DNA from: Warburgia ugandensis
Lineage: Eukaryota > Streptophyta > Magnoliopsida > Canellales > Canellaceae
Reading direction: 5' to 3'
Length of the DNA stretch: 64,000 nucleotides
Assembly: GCA_035236585.1 (NCBI GenBank)
Contig: CP141139.1
Coordinates: 21,282,990 to 21,346,989, forward strand
Below are positions 47,984 to 60,607 of the stretch, piece by piece. A program made the translations under genes and the position numbers. Numbering within the stretch: position 1 is the stretch's first letter; each line of letters begins with the position of its first letter. The notes under the pieces are model-generated. The model ran no database searches and was not told the origin of the DNA. It was given only the letters and a program-made list of their open reading frames with translations.

Positions 47984-49310
47984 GATTATCAAGGGTAAAA
48001 TTGTGCGTCATAAACAAGGCAACACTTTTCTTTGTTTGTTAAAGTCAATATTGTAGATCACAAATGTGATTTTACTTGTAAATATAAATTTTAGAGTCAG
48101 GATAATACCTAAAATAAAAAATATTGTGGCCATAAATTTTTTAGGTTTCAGTAGCACCTCCAAGGGTCCATTTGATAGGTACAATCAATTCCCTTAATTC
48201 TTTGGCTTTGCATATTTTAAATCTTGAGTGTTTCGTTTGCTATTTTGTATCTGAAAAGATACCATAGTTAAGCTGATCAAGTTTTTGGTGCATGTGACAA
48301 GCAGGTCTTGATGCCTTCTAATGATGCTATCTTTTTGGTGCGTAAGCTCTTTTTTTTTTTTTTTTTACCTTCAACAGTGACATAAGTTATGACACTACAA
48401 TTGTTGCTTACTGAAATAGCATATTGTAAAAATCAAATTGTTTGTAATGATGGCTGGTAAATGATATTTTTTAGATTACAATGTTTTAATTGGACAGCAA
48501 AGTAATAACTCGCTCTTTGGGCCGTGTTGTGGGTAGTTTTTAGGGTATAAATGTGGATAGTTTGATAAATACTGGTTATGAACTTATAACCACAAATGAA
48601 CAATTAGATATTTTTCTTACAATTATTTTGCTTGTTTTAGCATGGAATTTAATAACAGCATTGCAGCTATTCGAAAGATTACGTTTACGTCACAAAGGAG
48701 TTTCTTGCAAACTTATGTTTTAGAAACTCTTGTTATTTCTATTTTGTGATTTCTTCATACTAAAACTAGGCTTCTTTGTGTGTGTGTATGTTATGCGTAG
48801 GAAAAGTCAATGAAATGAATTTTCATGTTTTGCATCTCTTTATGGTATCTGAAGTGTTTATTTTTATTTTTTTTATATGTTATCTAGATAATATCCCAAG
48901 ATATCCTCCTTTTGGTTCTTTTTCTTGACCTTTACACCAGTCTATACCTTGGTCATCTAATATCAGATTGTTACGATTTTTTTTTGCTGTGGAAAGGTCT
49001 CTCGTGCTCTATACGTTGGAGTGGTGCCAATGAACAGTAGCGTTGGGAGCAGCATTTTATGGTATTTCGAGGGAGCTGAAACTTCCATGCCACTTTAAGG
49101 AGACAAATCTCCTTGCAAGACTTAAAATCAATTTTTCTCTCTTCACAATACACAAATAACCTATTTATGATAGATTTGGAACTAACTCTTTTCTAATAAT
49201 CACCTCTCTAAACTACCTAAACTGCTTAAGTAACCATGATCTTTCCACCACAATAACCAACCCAGCCATACAACCCTCACACATGGTATTATTCAAAGAT
49301 GAAGATAGGT
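47984..49310. other. Unassigned flank of the host gene
   Basis: Starts as the likely 3' UTR and downstream region. It is AT-rich, with an 18-base T run at about 48349-48366. No coding relic or repeat recognised. Confidence 0.4.
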
Positions 49311-49760
49311 ATATAGATATATAACAACCAATATGCCAGATGCTCCAAACTAATGCTACCCGTTAAGGTTAATTTTTTAAAACAAGTATCACATACCATT
49401 GGTGGTCCCTTTATGCCTCATACCACTAGTTGGCTCCACTTACGATCATAACATGCCAACTTGCTTGTACGGCTGACATTTGGCGGCCCACTTTGGGCAG
49501 CTCAAAATTGGAACCAAGTAGCCCTCTCCAACTTTTATGGTAGCTTACTGTTTACCTTTTCCACATGTTGCCTGTTCTGGGATTCAAAACCTTGACCTAG
49601 TGGTTGCTGTAATACCAAATGTTAAGAATTCAGCTAATATGCTAAAAGCTCCCTCTTGCCTATACCACTAGTTGGCCTAGTTAGGATCAAAATATAAGTG
49701 CTTTGCTTCAAACACTCAAAGAACTGCTCACTCTTAAATAACTTCATAGCATAGTAACAC
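49311..49760 (-). mobile_element. Possible TRIM-like or LTR fragment
   Basis: 'gctgtaataccaaatgttaa' at about 49601-49620 looks like a degenerate reverse-strand primer-binding site (GCTCTGATACCA) next to an LTR start. The words 'taccactagttggc' and 'atgct...agctcc' occur on both sides (about 49340-49435 and 49640-49680), as expected of two LTRs. The ends are not resolved, so this is tentative. Confidence 0.3.
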
Positions 49761-49943
49761 CAAGCCTCTTGTGCCAACTACAAGTAATACTTAATGTTTC
49801 AACTCCAAAAGGCATTACAAGACTTCTCCAAGTAATCAGCAAAATTTTGAAAATAATAGAAATTATTCTAATAACAATAATAATAACAATCACAGTCATC
49901 ATCCTCCTTTTTGCCAATATTGTGATCAGCAGGAGTTTTTCAA

Positions 49944-50031
<88 letters not shown>

Positions 50032-50050
50032 ATATATATATATATATATT
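49944..50050. repeat. (CTAT)n-(TA)n microsatellite
   Basis: About 21 CTAT units followed by about 10 TA dinucleotides. Confidence 0.97.
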
Positions 50051-51814
50051 GTGATTAACAAGAACTCAAAGCCAATAACTATTCCAAATTTCAAGTACTT
50101 TCTCAAGTTGAGAAGTATTTACAAGTTTTGTTCTTTTTGGGATCTTGAAGTATCATGGTTGATGGCCTCTGCAGTTTCTTTCAATGTAATTACAAACTTA
50201 AGCAATATGTCTTTGAGCGGATTATGAGGGTCTTGTAGCAATACAAATTGGGGATGGCATGGGTTTGCCAATTTCTCTTGAGGGCTTTACTATTGCTTTT
50301 CTTCCTGTCATTAAATAACATCCTATGTGTTCCTTCTATGAAAAGAAATTTTATTTTAGTTACCTAATTCTATGATCTTAACAACACTTTGAATTTTCTT
50401 CCCATCTTTTCTTATTAAGAATAAGCTACCAGCGGTGGAATTTGCGTACAACCCAAATAAAAATGAATTTACCAACTTCCAAGTGTGTTCCTTTCTCCTA
50501 TAACTTTTTTTGTAGATACTTTTGCCTTGTGGTTCATCAAGTCACTAATACAAATAATATACCTTTTATGTCGTATAATAATGATAGGTTATGCAATTTT
50601 GATGTCCAGCCATAAAAGTTAGAAGTCATCAATTTTTTTTATAGAAGTAGCAAAAGTTTGAATTACTATACACAAATGTACAAGGACCTGTCCTAATACC
50701 TGCTTTGAGGATATGTTTGTATGTATTTTTTATTAATGATTTTCAAGATATTGCTAGTTGTTACCAATAAATAGAAAGTTGATGTTCTTAATATTTTTTT
50801 AATTTAAATGAATGATTGAGAATTACTTTAGTTCAATGGCTAGGTAGGCCGCTCACCCCTGAAACCCATCTTCTTCACCATCTCCTAGGGTTGCATTAGG
50901 GTTTGTGGAAAATTACAAAATTGACCCTGTCTCCTACTATGTATTATTCATATTCAATTTACAAACTCAAACTACAAGATGGAGGGCATAGTCAACCTTA
51001 AATTAGTGAGTGTGAAGCGTTCTCTGATTTAAGAAATTTGAGAAGAAAAAAAACATTTGGTGTTATTTAATATTGTAACTATAAGTATTTTCTTGAAGAG
51101 TTTGCATTGTAGACTTGAAACTGAATTCCTTCTTGCCTTTGGCCCTCTTCTAATCAATGTGCAACTGGTTAGTGAAAGGGTGCAAAAGAAGTTGGCTAAA
51201 TGTAAATAGAATAGAGATAAACTTCTCATGGATCTACATTGACGAATACACATCAAAGGATGGGTTTTAAGCTAAAAAGGCGGACTAAGGAATGAGGCAC
51301 TTGTGGACTTTTGGAACTTAGGAGAGGAAAATCTAAGGACTTTAATTGTTGACATATAGGCTGTCGGTTGCTTTAATTGTTTTTTGAAGAAGAATAGGAA
51401 AGAATAGGAGAAAAAGAGTGTTATAAGGCAAAGAGATAAAGAAGAAGTTGAGATAGTGGATCAATTAGCTTTGCTTGTTCTCTACAATTTTATTATAAAT
51501 TCTCTAATTTTTCTCATAATGTCCAGAATACCCATAGAAATCTATATTTTGTTCACTCTCTCGAAAACCAACATGAACCACGAACTCTCTCCTCAAGCTA
51601 GATATATCTATCTATTTGTCTATTTAGAGGAATGATAAATCTAAGTGTAACTTGCAGTTCACCATATCGAGAATGGCTTAGATATATGTTAAGGATAAAA
51701 TATCTTTACAAAATTTCATGATTGTTAGATATTTTATCCCATGTGTTTTCTACATGGAAAATTACAGTCATAGTTTGTCCTATTTTCTTAAGTTAAAAAT
51801 CATAACAAAAATCA
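50051..51814. other. Unassigned AT-rich sequence
   Basis: No coding relic, LTR end or repeat recognised in about 1.8 kb. Confidence 0.4.
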
Positions 51815-51924
51815 TATAGGATAATACATGTACTAATTATTGTGGGATCAAACTTATAAGCCATACAATGAAACTTTGGGAAAGAGTGATTAAGAAGAGG
51901 TTAAGGCATGAGCCATACCATGGA
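51815..51924 (+). mobile_element. RTE-like LINE, RT fragment before the plastid insert
   Basis: Plus-strand 'CTNYCGIKLISHTMKLWE' and '[10 protein letters not shown]' match the N-terminal RT motif of plant RTE-type LINEs (NYRGIKLMSHTMKLWERVIE). It then stops abruptly at plastid DNA. Confidence 0.8.
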
Positions 51925-52446
51925 AGTTATGTGTGTATCATCTTACAAAATACAGTATGGTGTGGATCAACCCAAAGAGGTATGCATAAAAGTATTTGCC
52001 CCAAGGAAGAATCCCAGAATCCCATCTGTTTTCTGGATTTGGAAAAGTACAAATTTTCAAGAACGGGAGTCTTATGATATGTTGGGAATCTCTTATGAAA
52101 ATCATCCACGCCTAAAACGTATCTTGATGCCTGAAAGTTGGATAGGCTGGCCCCTACGTAAGGATTATATTGCCCCCAATTTCTATGAAATACAACATGC
52201 TCATTGAATGAGAAGAAACTAATCTTCACTTCTACGACTCTAGATATTCAAGGAATCTTTTTATTTCTATTCTAGATGAAACAGAGTAACTGGATTCTCA
52301 TTCGTATTATGGCTAGGCTACTAAAAGGACTTCATTGATATTTCCCAACTTGGAAGATATCCATTTCGGATGAGCAAAGCCAGTTGGATGAATCAAAAGA
52401 GTTCTGCACCATGAACTTTGTACCGTGCACATCACTTAGATGGGAA
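51925..52446 (+). pseudogene. Nuclear plastid DNA insertion: 3' part of ndhJ plus downstream spacer
   Basis: From about 51945 to the TGA at 52205 the plus strand encodes the C-terminal part of plastid NADH dehydrogenase subunit J: '[17 protein letters not shown]', '[20 protein letters not shown]', '[20 protein letters not shown]' and '[19 protein letters not shown]'. Only a few residues differ from what I know of plastid ndhJ. The 240 bp that follow look like the plastid ndhJ-trnF spacer. The insert sits inside a nuclear LINE, so it is a plastid-to-nucleus transfer, 5'-truncated and not functional. Confidence 0.9.
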
Positions 52447-53527
52447 CTCTATAGACAATTGATAGAGAAATATAGGGAGAGGGTGAAGGACCTCTACATG
52501 GTCTTTATTGATTTTGAAAAAGCTTATGATAAGGTCCCTAGAGAGTTAATATTATAGATGTTGGGCGAGAAAGGGGTTTCATGAGGATATATAAATATAA
52601 TTAAGGATATATATGAGGGAGCAGTAACAAATGTTAGGACCACTAATGGAGAGACTAATGATTTTCCTATCACCATAGGATTGCACTAAGGATTAGCATT
52701 GAGCTCGTATCTTTTCATATTCGTTATGGGTGAGTTAATGAAACATTTGCATGAAGAGATTCCATAGTACATGTTATTTGCATATTGCATGGTTTTGATT
52801 GATAAGACAAGGGAGGGTATCAACACAAAGCTAGAGTTTGATTTCATGCTTGGGAAGTCTACCATGGAAGCTTTGATCTTGTATCTTTTCACGTTCGTTA
52901 TGGGCAAGTTAATGAAACATTTACATGAAAAGATCCCATGGTACATGTTATTTGCATATGACATGGTTTTGATTGCGGAGAGATGCTATAGAGTTTAAAG
53001 GACTTAAAATTAACCAAACTAAGATAGAATATATAAGCTGTAATTTTAGCATGGGGAGTAATGGTAGTGAAGCACCCGTAAAGATTGATAACCAAGAAGT
53101 GCCACAAAAAGAGCACTTATGATGCTTGGGATAGATAATTCATGCTGGTAGAGAGATTGGGAGGATGTTACTTAGAGAATCTAAGTGGGTTAGAACAAAT
53201 GGAGATGTGTCTCTGGAGTTTTGTGTGATCAGGGAGTGCCACTCAAACTGAAAGAAAAATTCTATAAGATGACTATAAGGCAACCATGCTTTATGGATCA
53301 TAGTGTTGGGTAGCTAAGGAACAACATGTGCATAGGATGAGTGTAGTTGAAATGAGGATGTTGAAATGGATGAGTGATAAGATAAGAAAGGATAGAGTTA
53401 GAAATAAAAACATAGGAGGAAACTTAGGAGCAGCACCAATAGGTAACACGATGGGAAAGGGTAAGACTTGGATGGTTTAGACATGTCCAACGGATATCAA
53501 AAATGGCATTAGTTAGGAGTTAGTCGA
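52447..53527 (+). mobile_element. RTE-like LINE, RT core with internal duplication (left flank of gypsy copy 2)
   Basis: '[20 protein letters not shown]' is the RT block with the catalytic Asp. 'IIKDIYEGAVTNVRT' and a degraded FADD box ('MLFAYCMVLID') follow. About 95 bp at 52709-52802 is repeated at 52881-52975. Between them lies 'FDFMLGKSTMEALI', which normally precedes the RT core, so this part is rearranged. The C-terminal relics 'MRMLKWM' and 'LRWFRHVQRISKMALVRS' run up to GTCGA at 53523-53527. The LINE resumes at 24074 in the other duplicate. Confidence 0.82.
53523..53527. repeat. Target-site duplication GTCGA (left, copy 2)
   Basis: Immediately precedes the LTR start 'tatgataccc'. The matching right-hand copy is at 24069-24073, beyond the 5' LTR of copy 1. 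Confidence 0.8.
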
Positions 53528-56500
53528 TATGATACCCCTAGTTTTTGACAACAATATAAAAATAATTTGTAAAAATAGTCAAGATCCATGTTTCAGAAAC
53601 ATTGATTTTTTAAAGTGACCTAAAACAAAACTCTAATAAAAGCATTTATTTCAAATTCCTGTGAGTCATATAACCACAAAACCACAGATTTAACAGTGAA
53701 ATGAAATCTCATTTCTACCAAAAATCCAACAGTCTCCTCTATATTTTAGACTGTTGCACAAAACACGTGCAATACAAAATCACTTGATAAACACAACACA
53801 AGACATGACATATGGGAGACTCAGTCTCCATGCCCATCCATATGACTTAATTACTATTTTGTATGAAAATGTATACTCCAACAATAGATAAGAAAATCAA
53901 GTCATGATAAATTACTCGGGGTCTATCCATACAACCATCACATCCAACATAATTTCATATCCTCACATCTAGGTTATATTGTAATTATAATAACATACAA
54001 TTCATAAACAATAGCCAAAGTGAGGTCCTAAACAAACCTTGTTATCTCTGAAATGTCCTCAATACTCCACTAGGAACTATCATCACTTTTGTCTGCTTTA
54101 TAAGCGCGTCAACCTATAGCAACTCTCTGTACCTGAGGCATTGCAAACAAACTAATACCTTAGCAAGCTATGCTTGTGTAAGTGATCACATTCAATAAGA
54201 AAGTACAGTGAAATCATGTGGTATGAAATATTAATGTCAAGGCAAATCTCATAAGGTAAAACATGTACAAGACATGTCAAATCCTCATACGTCCATAATG
54301 AATAACACATGAAAATCATAAGTCTGAACAATTCGATTTCAAGTCAAACCATCATGACATTCAAGGCATGAGCAAGGCATGGATGTTCATCCATCAAAAG
54401 CAATAAGAATACATGTCTAAATCATAATATTAATGCATGTCATGATAAACAAGGCACTATACATAATCAAGCCCTAAGAGTGTTCCATGACACTCAAAAA
54501 CCAGTAATGAGTACTCATACCAATCCCTGGGTCCGTCCCGTGTAGCCTAAATTAGGCCCCCGAAGTTACTCACGGCTTAAGCCCCACTTACCCCAATTCA
54601 CCCAACATATAAATACTACATGAGCATACGAATAAGAGTGTGAGCTAATATGCTACAATGGAAACTACTCCAGGGTCTCAACCATTGTCGCTCCTCATTG
54701 GTACTAGAATGGGAGATTCCTGTCTCACATGGAAGAAGACAGACTCGTAGTGTGGACCACCCCGATCCCACCCCTACGGACATATCTCAGTCTCGCATGG
54801 GAGAATACAGGCTCGTAGTGTGGATTACCCATGGTACCACCCTTGTGGACAATACTGGTGTCTAATCATAACCATCATAAAGTTAAAGGACAGGTGGCTA
54901 ATCCTACAACCCTCCCAGCATAGTACCCATCGGGCAGAAGCACCCATCATGAATGATAAACAATGAGTAAAGAATCAAAATCCGTTTATAATCATTCTCA
55001 ATGAAATCAAATCGAGAGAATAACTCAATATATCAACATCATGTATTGAAAACCAGTGTATAATATCCTCAATAATCCAAATTGATGTAACATAAAATAC
55101 TAAGAAGCAGTTTTAAATCATATACAAAAGGAGTAGCAAACATGTTGACAATACATGCTAAAAAGTAATCTCATGAAAACATAATAGGGCATAAAGTCCA
55201 TACTTCAAGTTCTCAAATAATGCATTATCATTTAAGAAATCATGAAAAGATCTCAAATGTAATCACCTACCTCAGATCAAGTGCCACTCGTTTATACCTC
55301 TCAATCAGTCAGACCCAACTCCAATGTGGTCCGCCATAATTTCATTCACCTGGATACATTTCACATCTAGTCATACTCAAAATCCAATTTATCCAACTTG
55401 GATTCTCAAATACACGACATTACGCTTTTGTATTCGTTACATTGCATTCAAGACAATCCAATGATTCTCAACCTAGAAATCTCAAGGTAAGGCCCGTCCT
55501 CATTGGCTGATAATTCAAATCATACTTAATCGGGCCTACTCATAGTCTTTAGTTCTTCTTCTTAATAACATCAATGCATATTTAAAGCTATTAGGCTTAG
55601 ATCATATCAATTTCAGGTAATTATCATTTAAATCAATTAATCAGGCATTACTATATGAATATCATGCTCAATTGTATCTAATTATAATCACACCAATCCA
55701 TCAAATGACTAAGACAGTAATCTTACCTTGAACAAGTCAATCTGAATAACCTCCAGCTGTCTACTTGTTCGGATCATCCACCAATCATCTCGATTGTGCC
55801 CAATCATCAAATATCCACACTGATCTCATCAAATCCTCACCTGATTGCCCTAGATCACATAACAACTTAGTAATTCTAGTCAATTAATCCAATTAAGAAT
55901 TCTAAATGGTTTGAATCATCAAATTGGATCCAATTTCATACCTGGATCTTTAGTTGATCTCAGGCATTGATCATGGTTAGCTAAATCATCTCCATAAATG
56001 CTTTAGACCCCATATTTTTGTATAAATCCTTGGTCTACACTTTATGAAGATCACTACAAACTACTTGGATCAGAAAAATGAAGTCAGATTATCACGGATC
56101 AGATGATCTGACCTTTGATCAAATTTTGGTCAATTCAAAAGTTAAATCTTCCCTGATCAAAGAATGGGAAAATGGGTATCATTCCACACATTACAAGGAT
56201 TGTGAGGGTACTCTTGGATCTTCTAGATTCCTCCTAGATTGGTTAGAATCACGCTTCAAAGTTCATGGGGTAAAAGGGTCACTGGGTCAACTTATACCCT
56301 TCCAAAATGAGTTAGGGTGAGTTAACTCAGCAAGTCAACTCAACCCTAACTCACCAGAATCAATGGAGGTAGGGGAAAACTGGCTGGCTCAGGCAATTGT
56401 GTTGTCTGGCTGCACTGGAGGTAGGGGCCACTGATTGATCACTACCTGAAACCCACATAAAGGAGATTAGAAGGGGAGTTTTCAGGTGTGTGGTCGGCCT

Positions 56501-57396
56501 ATGGGGGCTCAGCCCATGCACTACTAGGGGTCCGATCGGGGAGAAGAAAGAGAGGGAAAGGGAAATGGAACGCTAGGAAGGTTAATCAGGTCTTTGCCCG
56601 TCATCAGCGAACAAAGGGGGAAAAAGGTTGGTCTTCGGCAATGGCCATTGGTCTAGGTGCTCGCCGGTGGCCTACTCATCCCCTGGGGAAAGCTCAGTTC
56701 ACCGGTTTTCTGGTCACGCCAATGGAAACCCTCTAGGTTTTGATCTACCCCATCGGAGGAGAAAAATGAAACAGGGAAAAACCCCATGCGTGGCCTGAAG
56801 GGGAATCCGATCTAAAGTTCTTCGCCATTGCCAGACAGCTAGAGGAGAGGGAAGATCACTGAGAAAAGAGGGGTTTATGAGGAGGGTAACAGCCACCGGG
56901 AAAACCAACGAGGAAGAGAACTGTGCCAGAGTTGGGGGAAAGGGGAGATCAGATGGGGGAGAGGACGGCTTTTGGGTTGTTGGGTTTTTTGGCAACCCAC
57001 CTCTTCTTTTCTATTTCCGTAGTGCAATGCGTGGGAGGAAGGGTAGGCAATGTGTGGCTACTGGCAGTCCACGTGTCGTGCCCATTCCACACATGGCGCT
57101 GCACTGCTTTCCACAAAAGGACAAAACAAGGGGGTGCCATTATCAATTTTGACCCCCCAAATTTGTAAAACTTTTGAGTTTTTCCACCTCAATCTGCATT
57201 TCACACAAAATTAGTGTCATTGCAATCGTATCAACACTTACATTCCAAATTCCATAATCCAAAGTCCAAATTTTCAGTTTACGAGGAGGCTATTTCCATA
57301 AAATCACTTTTTCCACGAAATTAAATTCTCATTTTTCTTTGCATCAAATTTATGATTTAATGTATGAAAAATGACCCAAAATTGAGGGTCGTTACA
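53528..57396 (-). mobile_element. Gypsy copy 2, 3' LTR (3.87 kb)
   Basis: The minus strand starts TGTAACGACCC at 57396 next to the polypurine tract and ends at 53528 next to GTCGA. It is the most complete LTR of the family in the window and shows the uninterrupted form of the site occupied by the solo LTR in copy 1 (about 54938). Confidence 0.9.
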
Positions 57397-57410
57397 TTCT
57401 TCCCTCCTTA
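57397..57410 (-). other. Polypurine tract of gypsy copy 2
   Basis: The minus strand TAAGGAGGGAAGAA lies directly before TGTAACGACC, preceded by 'TTTTGGGGACAAAATTCC'. It is deleted in copy 1. Confidence 0.85.
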
Positions 57411-60400
57411 TAGGAATTTTGTCCCCAAAATTCTTTTCATGTTATTCTTAAAAAATTTGAAAGCATCTCATATCACAGAATCTATAAATTATACCAAAAA
57501 TTTCCAAAGTCAATGCTAATAACAATTTCATGTCCTGTCATCCCCTCAAATAGCAACTCATATGCATAAACGAATGTATATTTTAAACCACCCCAGATCA
57601 AGTAGCTGATTTTATTATTAGAATGTGTCATAACCACACATAATATAATTAGCATGAATCACACTCTCATCCAAGAGTTAATCATTTGTTTACAACTTGC
57701 ATAAGTGAATCACCATATCAACAAAATTTAAAGTACCACAACTCATATATAGTCAATTTATGCCAAATCTATTCCAGCGCATAGTACCTACCTCATCATT
57801 AGGCATTGTATATCAATCACACCATATCAAATCAATTCTTGAAGAAGCAATACATGCCAATCAAATTGGAGCATACTTGCTCATCAACAGGTAATCCATG
57901 CCCAAACAAAATCAAAGCATACTAGCTTAGTAACAGGCAATCATATGCCAATCAAAATTAGAGCCCACCAGCTCAGTAACAAGCAATCATATGCCAATCT
58001 AAATTAGAGCATACCAGCTTAGTAACATGCAATTATATGCCAATCAGAATCAGAGCATACCAGCACAATAACAGGAAATCACATGCCAATCAAAATCAGA
58101 GCATACTAGATCAATGACAAGCAATCACATGCCAATCAGAATCAAAGCATACTAACTCCATAACAGGCAATAATATGCCAATCAATACCAGATCCAGAGC
58201 ATGATCATACTATCAGTACTTAGAAGCCTACAAATGACTCTCACACTTGCCCTCATCGGCTACTCATAAGTATATGCCATAATCTAGAACCAAATTACAC
58301 GTAAGAAAAATTCTTTCATTCTAACATACTCTGTCACACTTCTCACCTTCATGAGAAATCAGGCTCATATACGTAATATAAACCATCTTTATGTCATTGC
58401 TATCTTGGAGAACTCAATACTCCAGCGATAACAGTTTACCAAACTAAGGAGACTAACGACCTTAGTCCCAATTTGGATAGTCCCAGTTCATCATAATCTC
58501 AATATACAATCTCTCCATCAATAGAGATATCTCGGTCAAGAAAATTCATCTTTTTTGACCATAATACATACTCACATACATTTACTGCAAAAAATGAGTC
58601 CTTCAAATACTTAGAATAATGCACAAGGATTTCTTATGCTCCTTCCAAGTCACAGAATATACAAAAACATCATTTGCTACATAATCATGACTCATCTCAG
58701 TAACCCTTAGAAATTTAGCCCATCATATACATACATACTGTCAATGTACAAATTTCATCAATTGGTATCACTCAAAACTTGTAACAATCATAACAAGTTC
58801 TAAAAGTTGTATTAAAGACATCTTAGTCACAATGCTCAGCTGGTGATAACCAAACCTCAAATCAATATCCACTAATACCATGCATCATCCAACATTGATC
58901 ATATAGATCATTAATACACTTTAGAGAATATCAATTCTCCACTGTGGTGCTATCAAACAATCATTAATCTGTGCATAGCAATGAGGATCTCTCTCTTCTC
59001 AAAAGGAGGATTAATGCACCCATTGCAGACCCACCAAGTATGATCACCCTTGTCAAAAACTACTATAGTTGGAACCCTTCAGCTCAACAGGGGCCATCCA
59101 GTATGGCACCTTAGAAAGTGACACTATGTTTGATGCCAAAATCAATATCAATATGAAAAATCAATCTATTGCAGTGTAAAATCTTGAAGCCTCATCAAGA
59201 ACTTTATGAATCCTCGCACACTATATGTGTGCTTAATTTGTGGCCACTCTTAGTCATCCACTGTAACACTAATGCTAGAGATTTGGCATCTCAAGAAAGT
59301 AAAATAAATAGAATCCATCCCAAGGATGGTATTATGATTAGTCCTTTCAAGTAAGATTAGTTCAACATCCATCCTCTCATTCATCACTAGCATCATAACA
59401 TCCAACTCAGAGGATGTCATTGATACAAGTGTATTCATCAAGGTGCCAGTGATTAAAGTACAAAAATGACTAAATCTTAGATTAAGGAGGATTCTAAAAT
59501 AGTTACCAGCAATTAGAACATATTTTTTGCCATCTAATTCAAGGCCTGTACTTGCCTTCAAGTAATGGTAAAATTTATCACTGATAATGCGGGGGCATGT
59601 CTTCCCTGTTCCTAATGTCAGTCAGTCTGACCCATTATCCAATGGGACAATCTTTAAAGGAATATCTTGAGTCTTCACAGTCAAAACATTTAAAGGATTG
59701 CCATTGTGATGGCGGCTACTGATGCTATTACCACTATTGCAATGGTCTATAACTTTAGGACATAATAGTACAGATGTCTGACCTTTCAACTAGTATACCT
59801 TCTCTCATCTATATCCCAACACTGCCTGATCAAATGACATTGGTTCAATGGCCTCTACAGTTGTGTCAATGAAAGGCCTCTTGCCCTTATGAAGCTAACT
59901 CAAACTACCCATGTCCGATTCTGTAATCAGCCTTGGTCTTAAGAGAATCCCTCTTCACATGGAGGTTATGTATGCGACCTCGCTACCAGTGTAGAATGCG
60001 ACAAAGTCACCTGATCCCTCAATATAGGTGTTAACATATCACAATCTATCCTCAGTGTCCTTCTTGGTGGAGTTAGGGCAAGTCTCTTCAACTAAGTATA
60101 CTGGTTCAATACCATTGAATCGTCTAATTTTTTAGCTTTAAGTTGAAACTCTCTTAGTTTTCCAAAAATACCAATTATCACAGGCCTTCTCAAGGGCCTT
60201 CCAAATAAAAGTCTCAACTATAGAGGAACACATCTTCCCAAATAACCATCCTTAGTATCCTTGCGATTATGTTTTCAGTGTCCTCACGTCCACCAGTTCA
60301 TTTCCTTCAACAAATGAATTACTTCATGGTCATATCCATCAAATCATTTAAAATTATCAATCTCACACCCAATGTAATTGATCTTTCACAATGACTTTCT

Positions 60401-60607
60401 TAGCCATTGGAGACCACATTATCATTACTATTTAATAACTATACTTATAAAAAATCCTCAAAAAATTCATAAGCATTCACTTCTCATTGATGATTGGCTA
60501 TCAATATTTTTATATGCAGAAGAACCCATAAATCTTTATCTCATAGTTCAGGTAATTCATCCATAAAATCATTAGGATCTTATTTCATCAAATTTTCAAT
60601 GATTCTC
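57411..60607 (-). pseudogene. Gypsy copy 2, decayed gag-pol internal region
   Basis: Runs parallel to 17747-20690 of copy 1 with the same relics and the same stop codons (for example the 'DIDLR.GYH' block with downstream stops near 58800). One 103-codon frame (59561-59250) holds the protease-end relic 'HNTILGMDSIYF'. It stops at 60607 in 'gattctcacc', where copy 1 continues for about 1.8 kb that is deleted here. Confidence 0.8.
57938..58190. repeat. 46 bp minisatellite in copy 2 (about 6 units)
   Basis: Unit starts at about 57938, 57983, 58029, 58075, 58121 and 58167. One unit more than copy 1. Confidence 0.9.
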
